Origin: JBECKR01 sp040235415
GTDB taxonomy: Bacteria > Acidobacteriota > Polarisedimenticolia > Polarisedimenticolales > Polarisedimenticolaceae
Direction of reading: 5' to 3'
Length of the DNA: 21,892 nucleotides
NCBI GenBank assembly: GCA_040235415.1
Contig: JBECKR010000430.1
Coordinates: forward strand, 1 to 21,892
Positions within the stretch are counted from its first letter, which is position 1. The number at the start of each line of letters is the position of its first letter. Made by a program: the position numbers and the translations under genes. Of this stretch, positions 1 through 7,978 are shown in pieces. Under the pieces are notes generated by a model. It was not told where the DNA came from. It worked only from the letters and a program-made list of their open reading frames with translations, and searched no databases.

Positions 1-1
1 C

Positions 2-1102
2 GCGGCTCGGCGGCCCGCGGACTTCCCGTCCGGGTTCCTGACCCTCGTGATCGTCGCGACGCTCGTCGCGCTGTCGCTCGCGCGCCGCGCCCGGCGGGGG
101 AGCGGGGCGGCCGCGCCCCTCGTGCTCGCGGTGCTCGCCGTCGGTCTACTGTGGCCCGAGACCGCGGTGCGGCTGTCCGGATTCCGATACGATCCGCGCG
201 GTGTCGTGCAGTTCGGCTACCCGACCCCGAGGCAGGTCCTGCACCTCCGCTCCGACCCGCGGCTGTTCTGGACGCTCGACCCGAAGCTCCCGTGGGTCAA
301 CTCCGACGGGTTCCCCGGAGCCGAGATCCGGGTGCCGAAGCCGGCGGGCGTCCGCCGGATCGCGTTTCTCGGGGACAGCTGCACGCAGCAGGGCTTTCCC
401 GACGACGTGCCGCGGTACCTCGACGAGGGCCGTGCCCGCGCGGGCGAGATCGAGGCGACGACCCTCGCCGTCGTCGGATACTCGACCCACCAGGGCCGCG
501 TTCTGGCGGACCGGTGGGCGGGCCGCCTCGGCGCCGACGTCGCGGTCGTGTACTTCGGCTGGAACGACCACTGGCAGGCGTGGGGCGGGACCGACGAGGC
601 CAAGGCCGCGTCGGGGCGCGGCCCGTTCGGCGAGCCGCCGGCCTGGCTCGCCGCGAGCCGCTTCGGGACGTGGATCCTCGCGAAGACCGCGGGCCGCGCA
701 CGACCGCCGGACGGCACGCTCCGCGTACCGATCGAGCGCTACCGCGACAACCTCGAGGCGATCGGCGATCGCTTCGAGGCCGCGGGCGCCCGGGTGCTGC
801 TGGTCACCGCCCCGACCCCGTGGCCGCGGCTCGGCGTGCCCGACTACGTCGTCGAGGAGAAGTTCGCGCGCTCCAAGGACGAGGCGCTCGTGCTGCACCG
901 CCGCTACAACGACGTCGTCCGCGAGGTCGCGAAGGAGCGCGGCTTCGGCCTGTGCGACCTGGCCGCCGACGCCGCCCGGCTCCCCGACCCGCAACACTAC
1001 TTCATGCGCGACGGCATCCATCTCGTCCCCGCGGGCATCGACTGGACGGCGCGCGAGGTCGCGGGCGCGATCCGGGGAATGAGCGGCGTTCGACCGTGGT
1101 AG
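2..1102 (+). CDS. SGNH/GDSL-type hydrolase, membrane-anchored, 5' end cut by window
   Basis: The reading frame is open from base 2 to the TAG at 1100-1102, so the gene probably begins upstream. The first start codon inside the window is a GTG at 47, and residue numbers here count from it (351 aa). SGNH-family landmarks are all visible: block I GDSCTQQG with nucleophile Ser111, block III GWNDHW with Asn173, and block V DGIHL with Asp322 and His325. A hydrophobic N-terminal stretch (about residues 1-45, preceded by more hydrophobic sequence) suggests a membrane anchor with the catalytic domain outside the cytoplasm. Such proteins hydrolyse ester bonds, often deacetylating polysaccharides or lipids, but the substrate cannot be told here. 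The next gene starts 43 bases downstream on the same strand. Family call is firm; role is unknown. Confidence 0.82.
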   Translation, partial: AARRPADFPSGFLTLVIVATLVALSLARRARRGSGAAAPLVLAVLAVGLLWPETAVRLSGFRYDPRGVVQFGYPTPRQVLHLRSDPRLFWTLDPKLPWVNSDGFPGAEIRVPKPAGVRRIAFLGDSCTQQGFPDDVPRYLDEGRARAGEIEATTLAVVGYSTHQGRVLADRWAGRLGADVAVVYFGWNDHWQAWGGTDEAKAASGRGPFGEPPAWLAASRFGTWILAKTAGRARPPDGTLRVPIERYRDNLEAIGDRFEAAGARVLLVTAPTPWPRLGVPDYVVEEKFARSKDEALVLHRRYNDVVREVAKERGFGLCDLAADAARLPDPQHYFMRDGIHLVPAGIDWTAREVAGAIRGMSGVRPW

Positions 1103-1105
1103 CAT
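1097..1105 (+). promoter_or_regulatory. possible extended -10 element before symporter gene
   Basis: TGG followed by TAGCAT overlaps the stop codon of the upstream hydrolase and has the TGn-TAnnAT form of an extended -10 box. No -35 hexamer is recognisable 17 bases upstream. It would give a leader of roughly 35 bases for the symporter gene. Weak evidence on its own; similar boxes precede three other genes here. Confidence 0.25.
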
Positions 1106-1145
1106 TCCCGGTCCGCCCGGAGGCGGATGCGGAGGAGAGCCCGCC

Positions 1146-2858
1146 TTGCCCTCGATCGAGCACCTCGCCGACCGTCTGTCGGCCGCCGTCAACTCCGTCC
1201 TGGGGCCGGTCGCGGACTGGCTCAGCGGGTGGGTGTGGGGCTGGCCGTCGCAGGCCCCGCTCATCGCGATGCTGCTCCTCGGAACCGGGCTGTACGTCAC
1301 GCTGCGGCTGGTCTTCATCCAGCTTCGCGGTTTCCGGCACGCGATCGACATCACCCGAGGGCGCTTCGACGACCCGAACGACGAGGGCGATCTCAAGCAC
1401 TTCCAGGCGCTGACCACCGCGCTGTCCGCGACGGTCGGCATCGGCAACATCGCGGGCGTCGCGATCGCGATCCGCATGGGCGGTCCGGGCGCGCTGTTCT
1501 GGATGTGGGTCACGGCGTTCTTCGGAATGGCCGTGAAGTACTCGGAGTGCACGCTGTCGCTGCGGTTCCGCAAGGTCCATCCCGACGGCTCGGTCTCGGG
1601 CGGTCCGATGTACTACATCGAGAAGGGGCTGGGTCCGCGGTTCAAGCCGCTCGCGATCTTCTTCGCCGCCGCGGCCATGGTCTGCTCGTTCGGCAGCGGC
1701 TGCATGAACCAGTCCAACACGCTCGCGGCCCAGATGCAGTACGAGCTCGGCATCCCGACGATCTGGAGCGCGATCGTGTTCGCGGGGCTGGTGGCGCTCG
1801 TGATCATCGGGGGGATCCGCCGGATCGGCGCGGTCACCGCGGTCCTGGCTCCGGCGATGGCGATCATGTACGTCGTCGGGGCGCTCTACATCCTCGCCGT
1901 CAACTGGGCCCAGATCCCCCACGGCTTCGCGCTGATCTTCAAGAACGCGTTCGCGCCCGAGAGCCTCGTGGGCGGCGGCGTGGCGTCGTTCCTGCTGACG
2001 CTGATGTGGGGCGTGAAGCGCGGCCTGTTCAGCAACGAGGCCGGGCAAGGCAGCGCGCCGATCGCCCACGCCGCCGCCAAGACCAAGGAGCCGGTGCGCG
2101 AGGGGCTGGTCGCGCTGCTCGAGCCGTTCATCGACACGCTCGTGATCTGCACCATGACCGGCCTCGTCATCGTGATGACCGGCGCCTGGCACGAGCGCGT
2201 GCCGCAGAGCTTCGGCCTCAAGGACGTCGTCGGCGTGGTGTCGCCCGCGGCGCCCCGGGACGCCGACCTGCAGGGCCTGCTCGCCGCGCAGGCATCGGCG
2301 GGCGGCGGGCTCATCGAGGTCCTCGACGGCGTCCCGCGGGACGGCGGCTTCACCTATCTCGATTCGTTCCTCGAGAGCCCGCGGCTCGTCACCGCCACGG
2401 GGGCGCCGTGGAGCGGCACGCTCGCGGTGACGGCCTCCGGGACGTTGTCGGTCGAATCGGGCACCGGGCGACCGGAGATCGAAGGCGGCGCGCTCCTGAC
2501 CGGCTCGCCGCTGACGGCGCAGGGATTCCGCCACGGCCTGCCGGGGGAGTGGGGCGGCATCGTCGTCACGATCGCGGTCGTCCTGTTCGCGGTGTCGACC
2601 GGGATCTCCTGGTCGTACTACGGCGATCGCGCCACCGAGTACCTGTTCGGATCCGCCGCCATTCCGGTCTACCGCTGGGGCTTCATCTTCTTCTTCTTCA
2701 TGGGTTGCCTGCTCTCCCTCGAGGCGGTCTGGACCTGGGGAGACGTCGCGCTCGGCATGATGACGTTCCCGAATCTCTTGGCGCTGCTCCTGCTCTCGCC
2801 CCAGGTGTCCCGCATGACGCGCGACTACTTCTCGCGGGAGCAAAAGCCGTACTGGTAG
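1146..2858 (+). CDS. sodium:alanine symporter family protein (AGCS), with extra loop
   Basis: 570 aa multi-pass inner-membrane protein of the alanine/glycine:cation symporter family, which imports small neutral amino acids with Na+. Family signatures are clear: ATVGIGNIAGVA from residue 95, SNEAGQGSAPIAHAAAKT from residue 296, and WSYYGDRATEYLFG near the C-terminus. The start is a TTG chosen because a strong GGAGGAG Shine-Dalgarno lies about nine bases upstream and the first residues match the normal family N-terminus. The protein is roughly 90-100 residues longer than usual AGCS members; the excess is a hydrophilic, beta-rich segment at about residues 348-460 between membrane segments, probably facing outside. 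Fifteen bases separate it from the UspA gene and the S9 peptidase follows, so an amino-acid/peptide uptake operon is likely. Substrate is not determinable from sequence alone. Confidence 0.9.
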   Translation: MPSIEHLADRLSAAVNSVLGPVADWLSGWVWGWPSQAPLIAMLLLGTGLYVTLRLVFIQLRGFRHAIDITRGRFDDPNDEGDLKHFQALTTALSATVGIGNIAGVAIAIRMGGPGALFWMWVTAFFGMAVKYSECTLSLRFRKVHPDGSVSGGPMYYIEKGLGPRFKPLAIFFAAAAMVCSFGSGCMNQSNTLAAQMQYELGIPTIWSAIVFAGLVALVIIGGIRRIGAVTAVLAPAMAIMYVVGALYILAVNWAQIPHGFALIFKNAFAPESLVGGGVASFLLTLMWGVKRGLFSNEAGQGSAPIAHAAAKTKEPVREGLVALLEPFIDTLVICTMTGLVIVMTGAWHERVPQSFGLKDVVGVVSPAAPRDADLQGLLAAQASAGGGLIEVLDGVPRDGGFTYLDSFLESPRLVTATGAPWSGTLAVTASGTLSVESGTGRPEIEGGALLTGSPLTAQGFRHGLPGEWGGIVVTIAVVLFAVSTGISWSYYGDRATEYLFGSAAIPVYRWGFIFFFFMGCLLSLEAVWTWGDVALGMMTFPNLLALLLLSPQVSRMTRDYFSREQKPYW

Positions 2859-2873
2859 CCGGAGGGTCGCACG

Positions 2874-3323
2874 ATGCCGGAGTACCGGAAGATCCTCGCC
2901 GCGACCGACCTCTCCGAGACCTCGATCGGCGCGGTCGACCGGGCCGCCGACCTCGCGAAGAAGCTCGGCGCGTCGCTGACCCTGCTGTACGTCGTGACCG
3001 ACCGCATCCCGCCGATGGTGCTCGCCGTCGCCGGCGTCTCGATGGACGTCCTGCTCGAGCAGCACCTCCGTCGCGCGCAGCGGAGCCTCGGGGAGTTCGC
3101 CGCGGAACGCTTCCCCGGAGGCGGCGTCGCGACCCGGGTGGTGGCCGGGACGCCGAGCCACGCGATCCTCGAGGTCGCGCGCGAGGGAGGGTTCGATCTC
3201 GTCGTGGTCGGGACACACGGCCACGGCCTGCTCGGGCACACCCTGCTCGGGAGCACGGCCGAGCGCGTGCTGCACCACGCGCCCTGCCCGGTGCTCGTGG
3301 TCGGCCCGCCTGCGAAACCGTGA
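2874..3323 (+). CDS. universal stress protein, UspA family
   Basis: 149 aa cytoplasmic protein with a single Usp domain. The opening EYRKILAATDLSE and the C-terminal nucleotide-binding signature G-x2-G-x9-G-S (Gly113, Gly116, Gly126, Ser127) followed by VLHHAPCPVLVV are standard for the ATP-binding subgroup. Length fits a one-domain Usp. A GGAGGG Shine-Dalgarno sits seven bases before the ATG. It lies 15 bases after the AGCS symporter and 38 bases before the S9 peptidase on the same strand. Usp proteins are frequently encoded next to transporters, where they may sense energy state through ATP; that role for this copy is inference. Confidence 0.93.
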   Translation: MPEYRKILAATDLSETSIGAVDRAADLAKKLGASLTLLYVVTDRIPPMVLAVAGVSMDVLLEQHLRRAQRSLGEFAAERFPGGGVATRVVAGTPSHAILEVAREGGFDLVVVGTHGHGLLGHTLLGSTAERVLHHAPCPVLVVGPPAKP

Positions 3324-3361
3324 TCGCCCACGACCGTATCCCTGTCCGGAGGACCTTCTCG

Positions 3362-5404
3362 ATGCGATCTCTGGTGTGCTCCCTCGCGCTCGCCCTCGCC
3401 GCGCTCTCCCCGGCGTACGCCGCCGGCGCGCCGCATCCGTTCACCGCCCGCGACCTGCACGAGATGCGGCGCATCTCGGAGCCGGCGACCTCGCCCGACG
3501 GCCGTCGGGTCGCGTTCACGCTCCGCACGACCGACTTCGAGGCCGACCGCGGGCGCAACGACCTGTGGATCGCGGGAACCGACGGCGCGGGCGTGAAGCG
3601 TCTCACGACGGACCCGGCGTCGGACACGTCGCCGCGGTTCTCTCCCGACGGCGAGGACGTCTTCTTCCTGTCGGCCCGCTCGGGCTCGACGCAAGTCTGG
3701 CGCATTCCGGTCGACGGCGGAGAGGCGCGGCCGGTCACGAGCCTCGCGCTCGAGGTCGGCGGGTTCCTGCTCTCGCCCGACGGCAGGACGCTCCTCGTCT
3801 CGCTCGAGGTCTTCCCGCAGTGCGCGTCGATCGACTGCACCGTGACGCGGCTCGATGAGGCCGCCAAGCGCAAGAGCAGCGGCAGGATCTACGACCGGGC
3901 GCTGTTCCGGCACTGGGACACCTGGAGCGATCACCGGCGCTCGCACCTCGTCGCCGTGCCGGTCGCCGGCGGCGCGGCCCTCGATCTGATGCGGGGCATG
4001 GACGCCGACGTGCCTTCGAAGCCGTTCGGCGACATGTCCGACGTCGCCTTCACCCCGGACGGCAAGGGGGTCGTGTTCTCGACCAAGGACGTCGGTCGCG
4101 AGGAGGCGTGGTCGACCGACTTCGACCTCTACGTCGTCCCGCTCGACGGCTCCGCGGCGCCGCGCTGCCTCACCGAGGACAACCCCGCGTGGGACGCCGG
4201 GCCGACGTTCTCGCCGGACGGCCGCACCCTCGCCTACAAGGCGATGGCCCGTCCGGGGTTCGAGGCGGACCGGTTCCGGATCGTGCTGCGGCCCTGGCCG
4301 GACGGCCCGAGCCGCGTCCTCACCGAGGCTTGGGATCGCTCGGTCGACGCCATGACCTGGGCCCCGGACGGCAAGTCGATCTGGGCGACCGCCGACGACC
4401 TCGGGAACGAGGAGCTGTTCGCGATCGACGTCGCGACCGGCAAGGCGCGGCGCTTGACCGAGTCGGGCCACCACCGCGACCCGCGCGTCGCGGGCAAGCG
4501 CGTGCTGTTCGGCATGGACACCATGACCGCCCCCGTCGATCTCTACACCCTCGACCCCGCCACCGGCGACACCCGCAGGGTCACGGACGTCAACCGAGAC
4601 CTGCTGGCGTCGATCGTCATGGGAGGAACGGAGCAGTTCACGTTCGAGGGATGGAACGGCGACACGGTGTACGGCTGGACCGTCAAGCCGGCCGGATTCG
4701 ACCCTTCGAAGAAGTACCCGGTCGCCTTCCTGATCCACGGCGGCCCGCAGGGGTCATGGTCGAACGACTTCCACTACCGCTGGAACCCGCAGGCGTACGC
4801 CGGCGCGGGGTACGCCGTCGTCATGATCGATTTTCACGGCTCGACGGGGTACGGCCAGGCGTTCACGGACGCGATCTCGAACCACTGGGGCGACCGCCCG
4901 CTCGAGGATCTCCGGAAGGGGCTCGCCGCGGCGCTCGCGAAGTACCCGTGGATGCGGGGCGACGACGTCGCGGCCCTCGGCGCGTCCTACGGCGGCTACA
5001 TGATCTACTGGATCGAGGGAGCGTGGCCGGACCGCTTCCGCTGCCTCGTGAGCCACGACGGCGTGTTCGACACCCGCGCCGGGTACTACGACACCGAGGA
5101 ACTGTGGTTCCCGGAGTGGGAGCACGGCGGCACGCCATGGGACCGTCCCGAGGCGTTCGAGGAGTTCAACCCGGCCACCAAGGTCGGCAACTGGAAGACG
5201 CCGATGCTCGTGATCCACGGCGAGCGCGACTACCGCGTCACCCTGAACCACGGCCTGTCGGCGTTCAACGCCCTCCAGCGCCGCGGCGTCCCGAGCCGCC
5301 TACTGGTGTTCCCGGACGAGAACCACTTCGTGCTGCGCCCGAGCAACGCGCTGCTGTGGCACCAGACGGTGCTCGAGTGGCTCGGGCGCTGGACCGCGAA
5401 GTAG
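3362..5404 (+). CDS. secreted S9 family prolyl-oligopeptidase-type serine peptidase
   Basis: 680 aa. A signal peptide (about residues 1-20, ending SPAYA) is followed by a beta-propeller built of TolB/PD40-like 'SPDG' repeats (about 30-430) and a C-terminal alpha/beta-hydrolase domain. The catalytic triad is visible: Ser542 in GASYGGYM, Asp623 in GERDYRV and His655 in DENHF. This is the architecture of dipeptidyl-peptidase IV/acylaminoacyl-peptidase relatives that trim dipeptides or acylated residues from peptides in the periplasm. The reading frame stays open far upstream to 1127, but that part is the shadow of the two preceding genes. The ATG at 3362 has GGAGGA eight bases upstream and begins the signal peptide. 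Placement behind an amino-acid symporter suggests a peptide-scavenging unit. Exact specificity is not visible. Confidence 0.93.
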   Translation: MRSLVCSLALALAALSPAYAAGAPHPFTARDLHEMRRISEPATSPDGRRVAFTLRTTDFEADRGRNDLWIAGTDGAGVKRLTTDPASDTSPRFSPDGEDVFFLSARSGSTQVWRIPVDGGEARPVTSLALEVGGFLLSPDGRTLLVSLEVFPQCASIDCTVTRLDEAAKRKSSGRIYDRALFRHWDTWSDHRRSHLVAVPVAGGAALDLMRGMDADVPSKPFGDMSDVAFTPDGKGVVFSTKDVGREEAWSTDFDLYVVPLDGSAAPRCLTEDNPAWDAGPTFSPDGRTLAYKAMARPGFEADRFRIVLRPWPDGPSRVLTEAWDRSVDAMTWAPDGKSIWATADDLGNEELFAIDVATGKARRLTESGHHRDPRVAGKRVLFGMDTMTAPVDLYTLDPATGDTRRVTDVNRDLLASIVMGGTEQFTFEGWNGDTVYGWTVKPAGFDPSKKYPVAFLIHGGPQGSWSNDFHYRWNPQAYAGAGYAVVMIDFHGSTGYGQAFTDAISNHWGDRPLEDLRKGLAAALAKYPWMRGDDVAALGASYGGYMIYWIEGAWPDRFRCLVSHDGVFDTRAGYYDTEELWFPEWEHGGTPWDRPEAFEEFNPATKVGNWKTPMLVIHGERDYRVTLNHGLSAFNALQRRGVPSRLLVFPDENHFVLRPSNALLWHQTVLEWLGRWTAK

Positions 5405-5406
5405 GA

Positions 5407-5616
5407 TCAGGCGCCTTCGACGCGGAAGCCGACCTGCAGCTTGATCTGATACTCGACGACCTTGCCGTCGCGCACCGCTCCGCGCATCTCCTGGACCTCG
5501 AACCAGGAGAGGTGCCGGAGGCTCCCCGAGGCGTCCTGGACCGCATTGCGGATCGCGTCTTCGTACGACTCGGACGAAGTCCCGACGACCGTCACCAGCT
5601 TGAACGTCTTGCTCAT
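5407..5616 (-). CDS. dodecin family flavin-binding protein
   Basis: 69 aa, full length for the dodecin family. These small proteins assemble into hollow dodecamers that store and protect riboflavin, FMN or FAD. The diagnostic features are the start SKTFKLVTVVGTS, the helix ESYEDAIRNAV, then LRHLSWFEV with Trp38 at the flavin-stacking position, and a C-terminal strand VEYQIKLQVGFRV. A GGGAGA ribosome site precedes the ATG. Its stop is only two bases from the stop of the convergent S9 peptidase, and it is divergent from hemF with 110 bases between the start codons. Neither neighbour is functionally linked in an obvious way. Confidence 0.93.
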   Translation of the reverse strand: MSKTFKLVTVVGTSSESYEDAIRNAVQDASGSLRHLSWFEVQEMRGAVRDGKVVEYQIKLQVGFRVEGA

Positions 5617-5712
5617 CGCGTCTCCCGCCGCGGCCGCCGTCGCGACCGCGTGATCGTCGTGAGGATCCGAGTCTAACCCGCCCGCGACGACGGGGGCGAG
5701 ACCGCCCCGGGT

Positions 5713-5718
5713 TAAGAT
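5713..5718 (+). promoter_or_regulatory. possible -10 element of hemF
   Basis: TAAGAT lies eight bases before the hemF ATG, in the 110-base gap between divergent dodecin and hemF. If it is a -10 box, transcription would begin at or next to the start codon. No convincing -35 hexamer or Shine-Dalgarno accompanies it. Confidence 0.25.
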
Positions 5719-5726
5719 GGCGCCCG

Positions 5727-6644
5727 ATGACGATGCTCGACCGCGCCCGGGCCTACTTCCGGGACCTCCAGGCCCGCCTGGTGGACCGCCTCCAAGCGCT
5801 CGACGGCGGGGCGTCGTTCGGAGAGGATCTCTGGGACCACCGCCCGGGACGCGGCCCCGCCGAGTCGGGGGGCGGCCGCTCGCGGGTCGTTCAGAACGGC
5901 GCGGTGTTCGAGAAGGCGGGAGTGAACTTCTCGAGCGTCGCCGGGACCCTCGGGCCCCGCATCGCGGCCCGCCTCGGCGTGCCGCCCGCGGCGTTCCGGG
6001 CGAGCGGCGTCTCCGCCGTGATCCACCCGAAGAGCCCGAGGGTCCCGACGGCGCACATGAACCTGCGGTACCTCGAGGTCCGGACCGGGGACGACGCGCC
6101 GCCGCTGCGCTCCTGGTTCGGCGGCGGCGCCGACCTGACGCCGTACTTCCTCGAGGAGGACGACGCGCGCTCGTTCCACGCGCACCTGAGACGCGCCTGC
6201 GACCGCCACGATCCGGCGTTCTACCCGCGGTTCAAGAAGGCCTGCGACGACTACTTCCGGGTGACGCACCGCGACGAGGGCCGCGGGGTCGGCGGGATCT
6301 TCTTCGACGACCTGACCGAGCGCCCCGAGGAGACCTTCGCGTTCGCCCGCGACGCCGGCGAGGCGTTCCTGCTCGCATACCCCGAGATCGTGGAGCGCCG
6401 GGGCGGGGAGCCGTACGGGGAGGCCGACCGCGCCTGGCAGCTGCTGCGGCGCGGCCGCTACGTCGAGTTCAACCTCGTGTACGACCGCGGCACGCTGTTC
6501 GGGCTCGAGACCGGGGGCCGCGTCGAGTCGATCCTGATGTCGCTCCCGCCGTTGGTGTCGTGGGCCTACGACCCGCCGCCGCCGCAAGATCCCAAGGCGA
6601 GGGCGCTGCTCGAGGTCCTGCGCGAGCCGCGGGAGTGGACGTGA
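5727..6644 (+). CDS. hemF: oxygen-dependent coproporphyrinogen III oxidase
   Basis: 305 aa, the normal length for HemF, a cytosolic homodimer. It oxidatively decarboxylates coproporphyrinogen III to protoporphyrinogen IX in haem synthesis, using O2. Conserved stretches are unmistakable: EKAGVNFSSVAG, HMNLRYLEV, the hallmark WFGGGADLTPYF (residues 130-141), YPRFKKACDDYF, and near the C-terminus YVEFNLVYDRGTLFGLETGG. The ATG at 5727 is followed two codons later by a second ATG at 5733, so the exact start is uncertain by six bases; no clear ribosome site is present. Its stop TGA overlaps the likely GTG start of bolA. The enzyme needs O2, which indicates aerobic or microaerobic life. Confidence 0.96.
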   Translation: MTMLDRARAYFRDLQARLVDRLQALDGGASFGEDLWDHRPGRGPAESGGGRSRVVQNGAVFEKAGVNFSSVAGTLGPRIAARLGVPPAAFRASGVSAVIHPKSPRVPTAHMNLRYLEVRTGDDAPPLRSWFGGGADLTPYFLEEDDARSFHAHLRRACDRHDPAFYPRFKKACDDYFRVTHRDEGRGVGGIFFDDLTERPEETFAFARDAGEAFLLAYPEIVERRGGEPYGEADRAWQLLRRGRYVEFNLVYDRGTLFGLETGGRVESILMSLPPLVSWAYDPPPPQDPKARALLEVLREPREWT

Positions 6645-6925
6645 GCGGGGAGGCGATGCCGGAGACGACGGCCGAGAAGATCGAGCGCCTCCTGCGGGAG
6701 CGCTTGGCGCCGACGTCGCTCGAGGTCCGCGACGACAGCGCGAAGCACGCCGGCCATCGCGGCGCGACCTCGGGGGGCGGCCATTTCCACGTCCGGATCG
6801 TGTCGGCGGCGTTCGAGGGCAAGAGCCTCCTCGAGCAGCACCGCATGGTGAACGAGGCGCTCGCGGGGATGTTCGGTCCCGAGGTCCACGCGCTCGGGCT
6901 CGAGACGCGGACGCCCGCTCGGTAG
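6641..6925 (+). CDS. BolA family protein
   Basis: 94 aa from a GTG at 6641 that overlaps the hemF stop (GTGA) and has GGGAG five bases upstream. An in-frame ATG at 6656 would give 89 aa but its GGAGG is only two bases away, so the GTG is preferred. The BolA fold is recognisable: SLEVRDDSAKHAGH, GGHFHVRIVSAAFEGKSLLEQHRMVN and the C-terminal VHALGLETRTP. BolA proteins partner with monothiol glutaredoxins in [2Fe-2S] cluster trafficking, using conserved histidines such as the one in VHALGL. Coupling to hemF is consistent with joint haem/iron-sulphur metabolism, which is inference. Its end converges on the nucleotidyltransferase gene with 62 bases between. Confidence 0.9.
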   Translation: MSGEAMPETTAEKIERLLRERLAPTSLEVRDDSAKHAGHRGATSGGGHFHVRIVSAAFEGKSLLEQHRMVNEALAGMFGPEVHALGLETRTPAR

Positions 6926-6987
6926 CCGACGCCCCGGACGGTCATGGCCACGGCGAGCGCGTCGCGCGGGCGAGGAGGTAGGCCGGG

Positions 6988-7533
6988 CTAGTCCCCGCGC
7001 CGGGTACCGAGGCGTTTCAGGAACGCGTCGACGGCGTCGAGAACCGACGGACGGGAGAGCGCGGGGTAGCGCCGGTACTCCGACTCCGGAACGGCGTGGA
7101 CCAGGGCTCGAAACCGTTCGGCGTCGACGAGGCCGCGCGCGACGAAGTTCTCCGCGTCCTCGAGGTCCTTCCGAAACCCCCGGACGATCTTCGCCAGCAT
7201 CTGCGCGTACGGATCGTAATGGTAGAACGCGACGTTCGAGATCGTTTCGATGAAGACGTGACGACCGTCGGTGCCCTCGACGGGCGGGACGAAGTCCTCG
7301 GGTCGGACGAGCTCGACGTTCAGACGCAGTCGCTCTTTGATCTCCTGAATGCTCCGAAAGACCTCGTTGCGCGCGCAGTAGAGATCCGCGTCGACGGTGG
7401 CGTCCCGGAAGCCGAGGAGGACGGCCGTCCCCCCTCCGACCAGGAACACGCGGTACGAGCCGCGCCTCGGGGCCGAGCGTGCCAGGGCGCGCATGAGCTC
7501 CCGGAGCGCCGCGCGGTCCAACCTACGGCGCAT
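6988..7533 (-). CDS. DUF6036-like nucleotidyltransferase-fold protein
   Basis: 181 aa from the ATG at 7533; an in-frame ATG at 7545 is an alternative, and either overlaps the end of the upstream gene (stop at 7523). The nucleotidyltransferase signature is visible: VGGGTAVLLGF (Gly33-Gly35) followed by the metal-binding acidic pair in TVDADLY (Asp48, Asp50). The later segment FYHYDPYAQMLAKIVRGFRKDLEDA resembles the Lys-containing helix of AbiEii/DUF6036-like proteins, which I recognise from memory of the family. Such enzymes transfer nucleotides to RNA, protein or small molecules, and several are toxins or antitoxins (AbiE, MNT/HEPN). The overlap with its partner implies a two-gene operon. Actual activity and target are unknown. 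Confidence 0.75.
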   Translation of the reverse strand: MRRRLDRAALRELMRALARSAPRRGSYRVFLVGGGTAVLLGFRDATVDADLYCARNEVFRSIQEIKERLRLNVELVRPEDFVPPVEGTDGRHVFIETISNVAFYHYDPYAQMLAKIVRGFRKDLEDAENFVARGLVDAERFRALVHAVPESEYRRYPALSRPSVLDAVDAFLKRLGTRRGD

Positions 7534-7975
7534 CGCCGCCGGCATCCGTCCGAACGACACGGCACGCGTCGGCGAACGAGACCATCCGCCGCAGGTGCGC
7601 GTTGTACCGCGCGTGCGCCAGGTCGCCGTCGGTCCGCTCGAGGAACCGGTAGAGGCGCTCCTCGGGGTCCGGAAGCCCGGGGCCGACCGGGATCCCTTCA
7701 CGCCGCAATCGCGGGGCCGCGATCGAAACCAAGAGGCTCGCGGCCGTCTCTCGGCCCGCCGCGAGATCCGCGAGCCCGACGTCGACGACCTCGCCGCCCG
7801 GGAGTCCGAGCGCTTCGAAGCTCGCGGCTCCGAACCGGCGTCGGATCCAGCGCACCGCGCCGGCGCGGCGCGCGATCGCCCGCCGCTCGTCCGGGCTCAG
7901 ACCCGCGGCTCGAGCGCGGCCGCCGGCACGGCCGTACCGCCGGAACCGCTCGCGGACGTCGTCGGGGAGCTTCAT
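7523..7975 (-). CDS. hypothetical protein, partner of the nucleotidyltransferase
   Basis: 150 aa, no named family recognised with certainty. The N-terminus (about residues 12-50) is strongly basic and carries GGRARAAGLSPDERRAIARR, a motif common in small accessory-region proteins with antitoxin-like or nucleic-acid-binding character. The rest is mixed alpha/beta, with DPEERLYRFLERTDGDLAHA and a final ARYNAHLRRMVSFADAC helix. The ATG at 7975 was chosen because it follows a promoter and palindrome directly and no other start is closer to the conserved part. Its 3' end overlaps the nucleotidyltransferase start by 11 bases, arguing for joint expression. An antitoxin or substrate-binding role is a guess from context. 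Confidence 0.68.
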   Translation of the reverse strand: MKLPDDVRERFRRYGRAGGRARAAGLSPDERRAIARRAGAVRWIRRRFGAASFEALGLPGGEVVDVGLADLAAGRETAASLLVSIAAPRLRREGIPVGPGLPDPEERLYRFLERTDGDLAHARYNAHLRRMVSFADACRVVRTDAGGDAP

Positions 7976-7978
7976 CGC

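Noticed and set aside
1127..3361. Upstream in-frame extension of the S9 peptidase
   Set aside because: The open frame overlaps two real genes in another frame. The signal peptide and ribosome site at 3362 fix the true start.
1002..4738. Long minus-strand open frames opposite the symporter, UspA and peptidase genes
   Set aside because: They are antisense shadows of well-supported genes, with compositions dominated by Arg, Glu, Asp and His and no domain signature.
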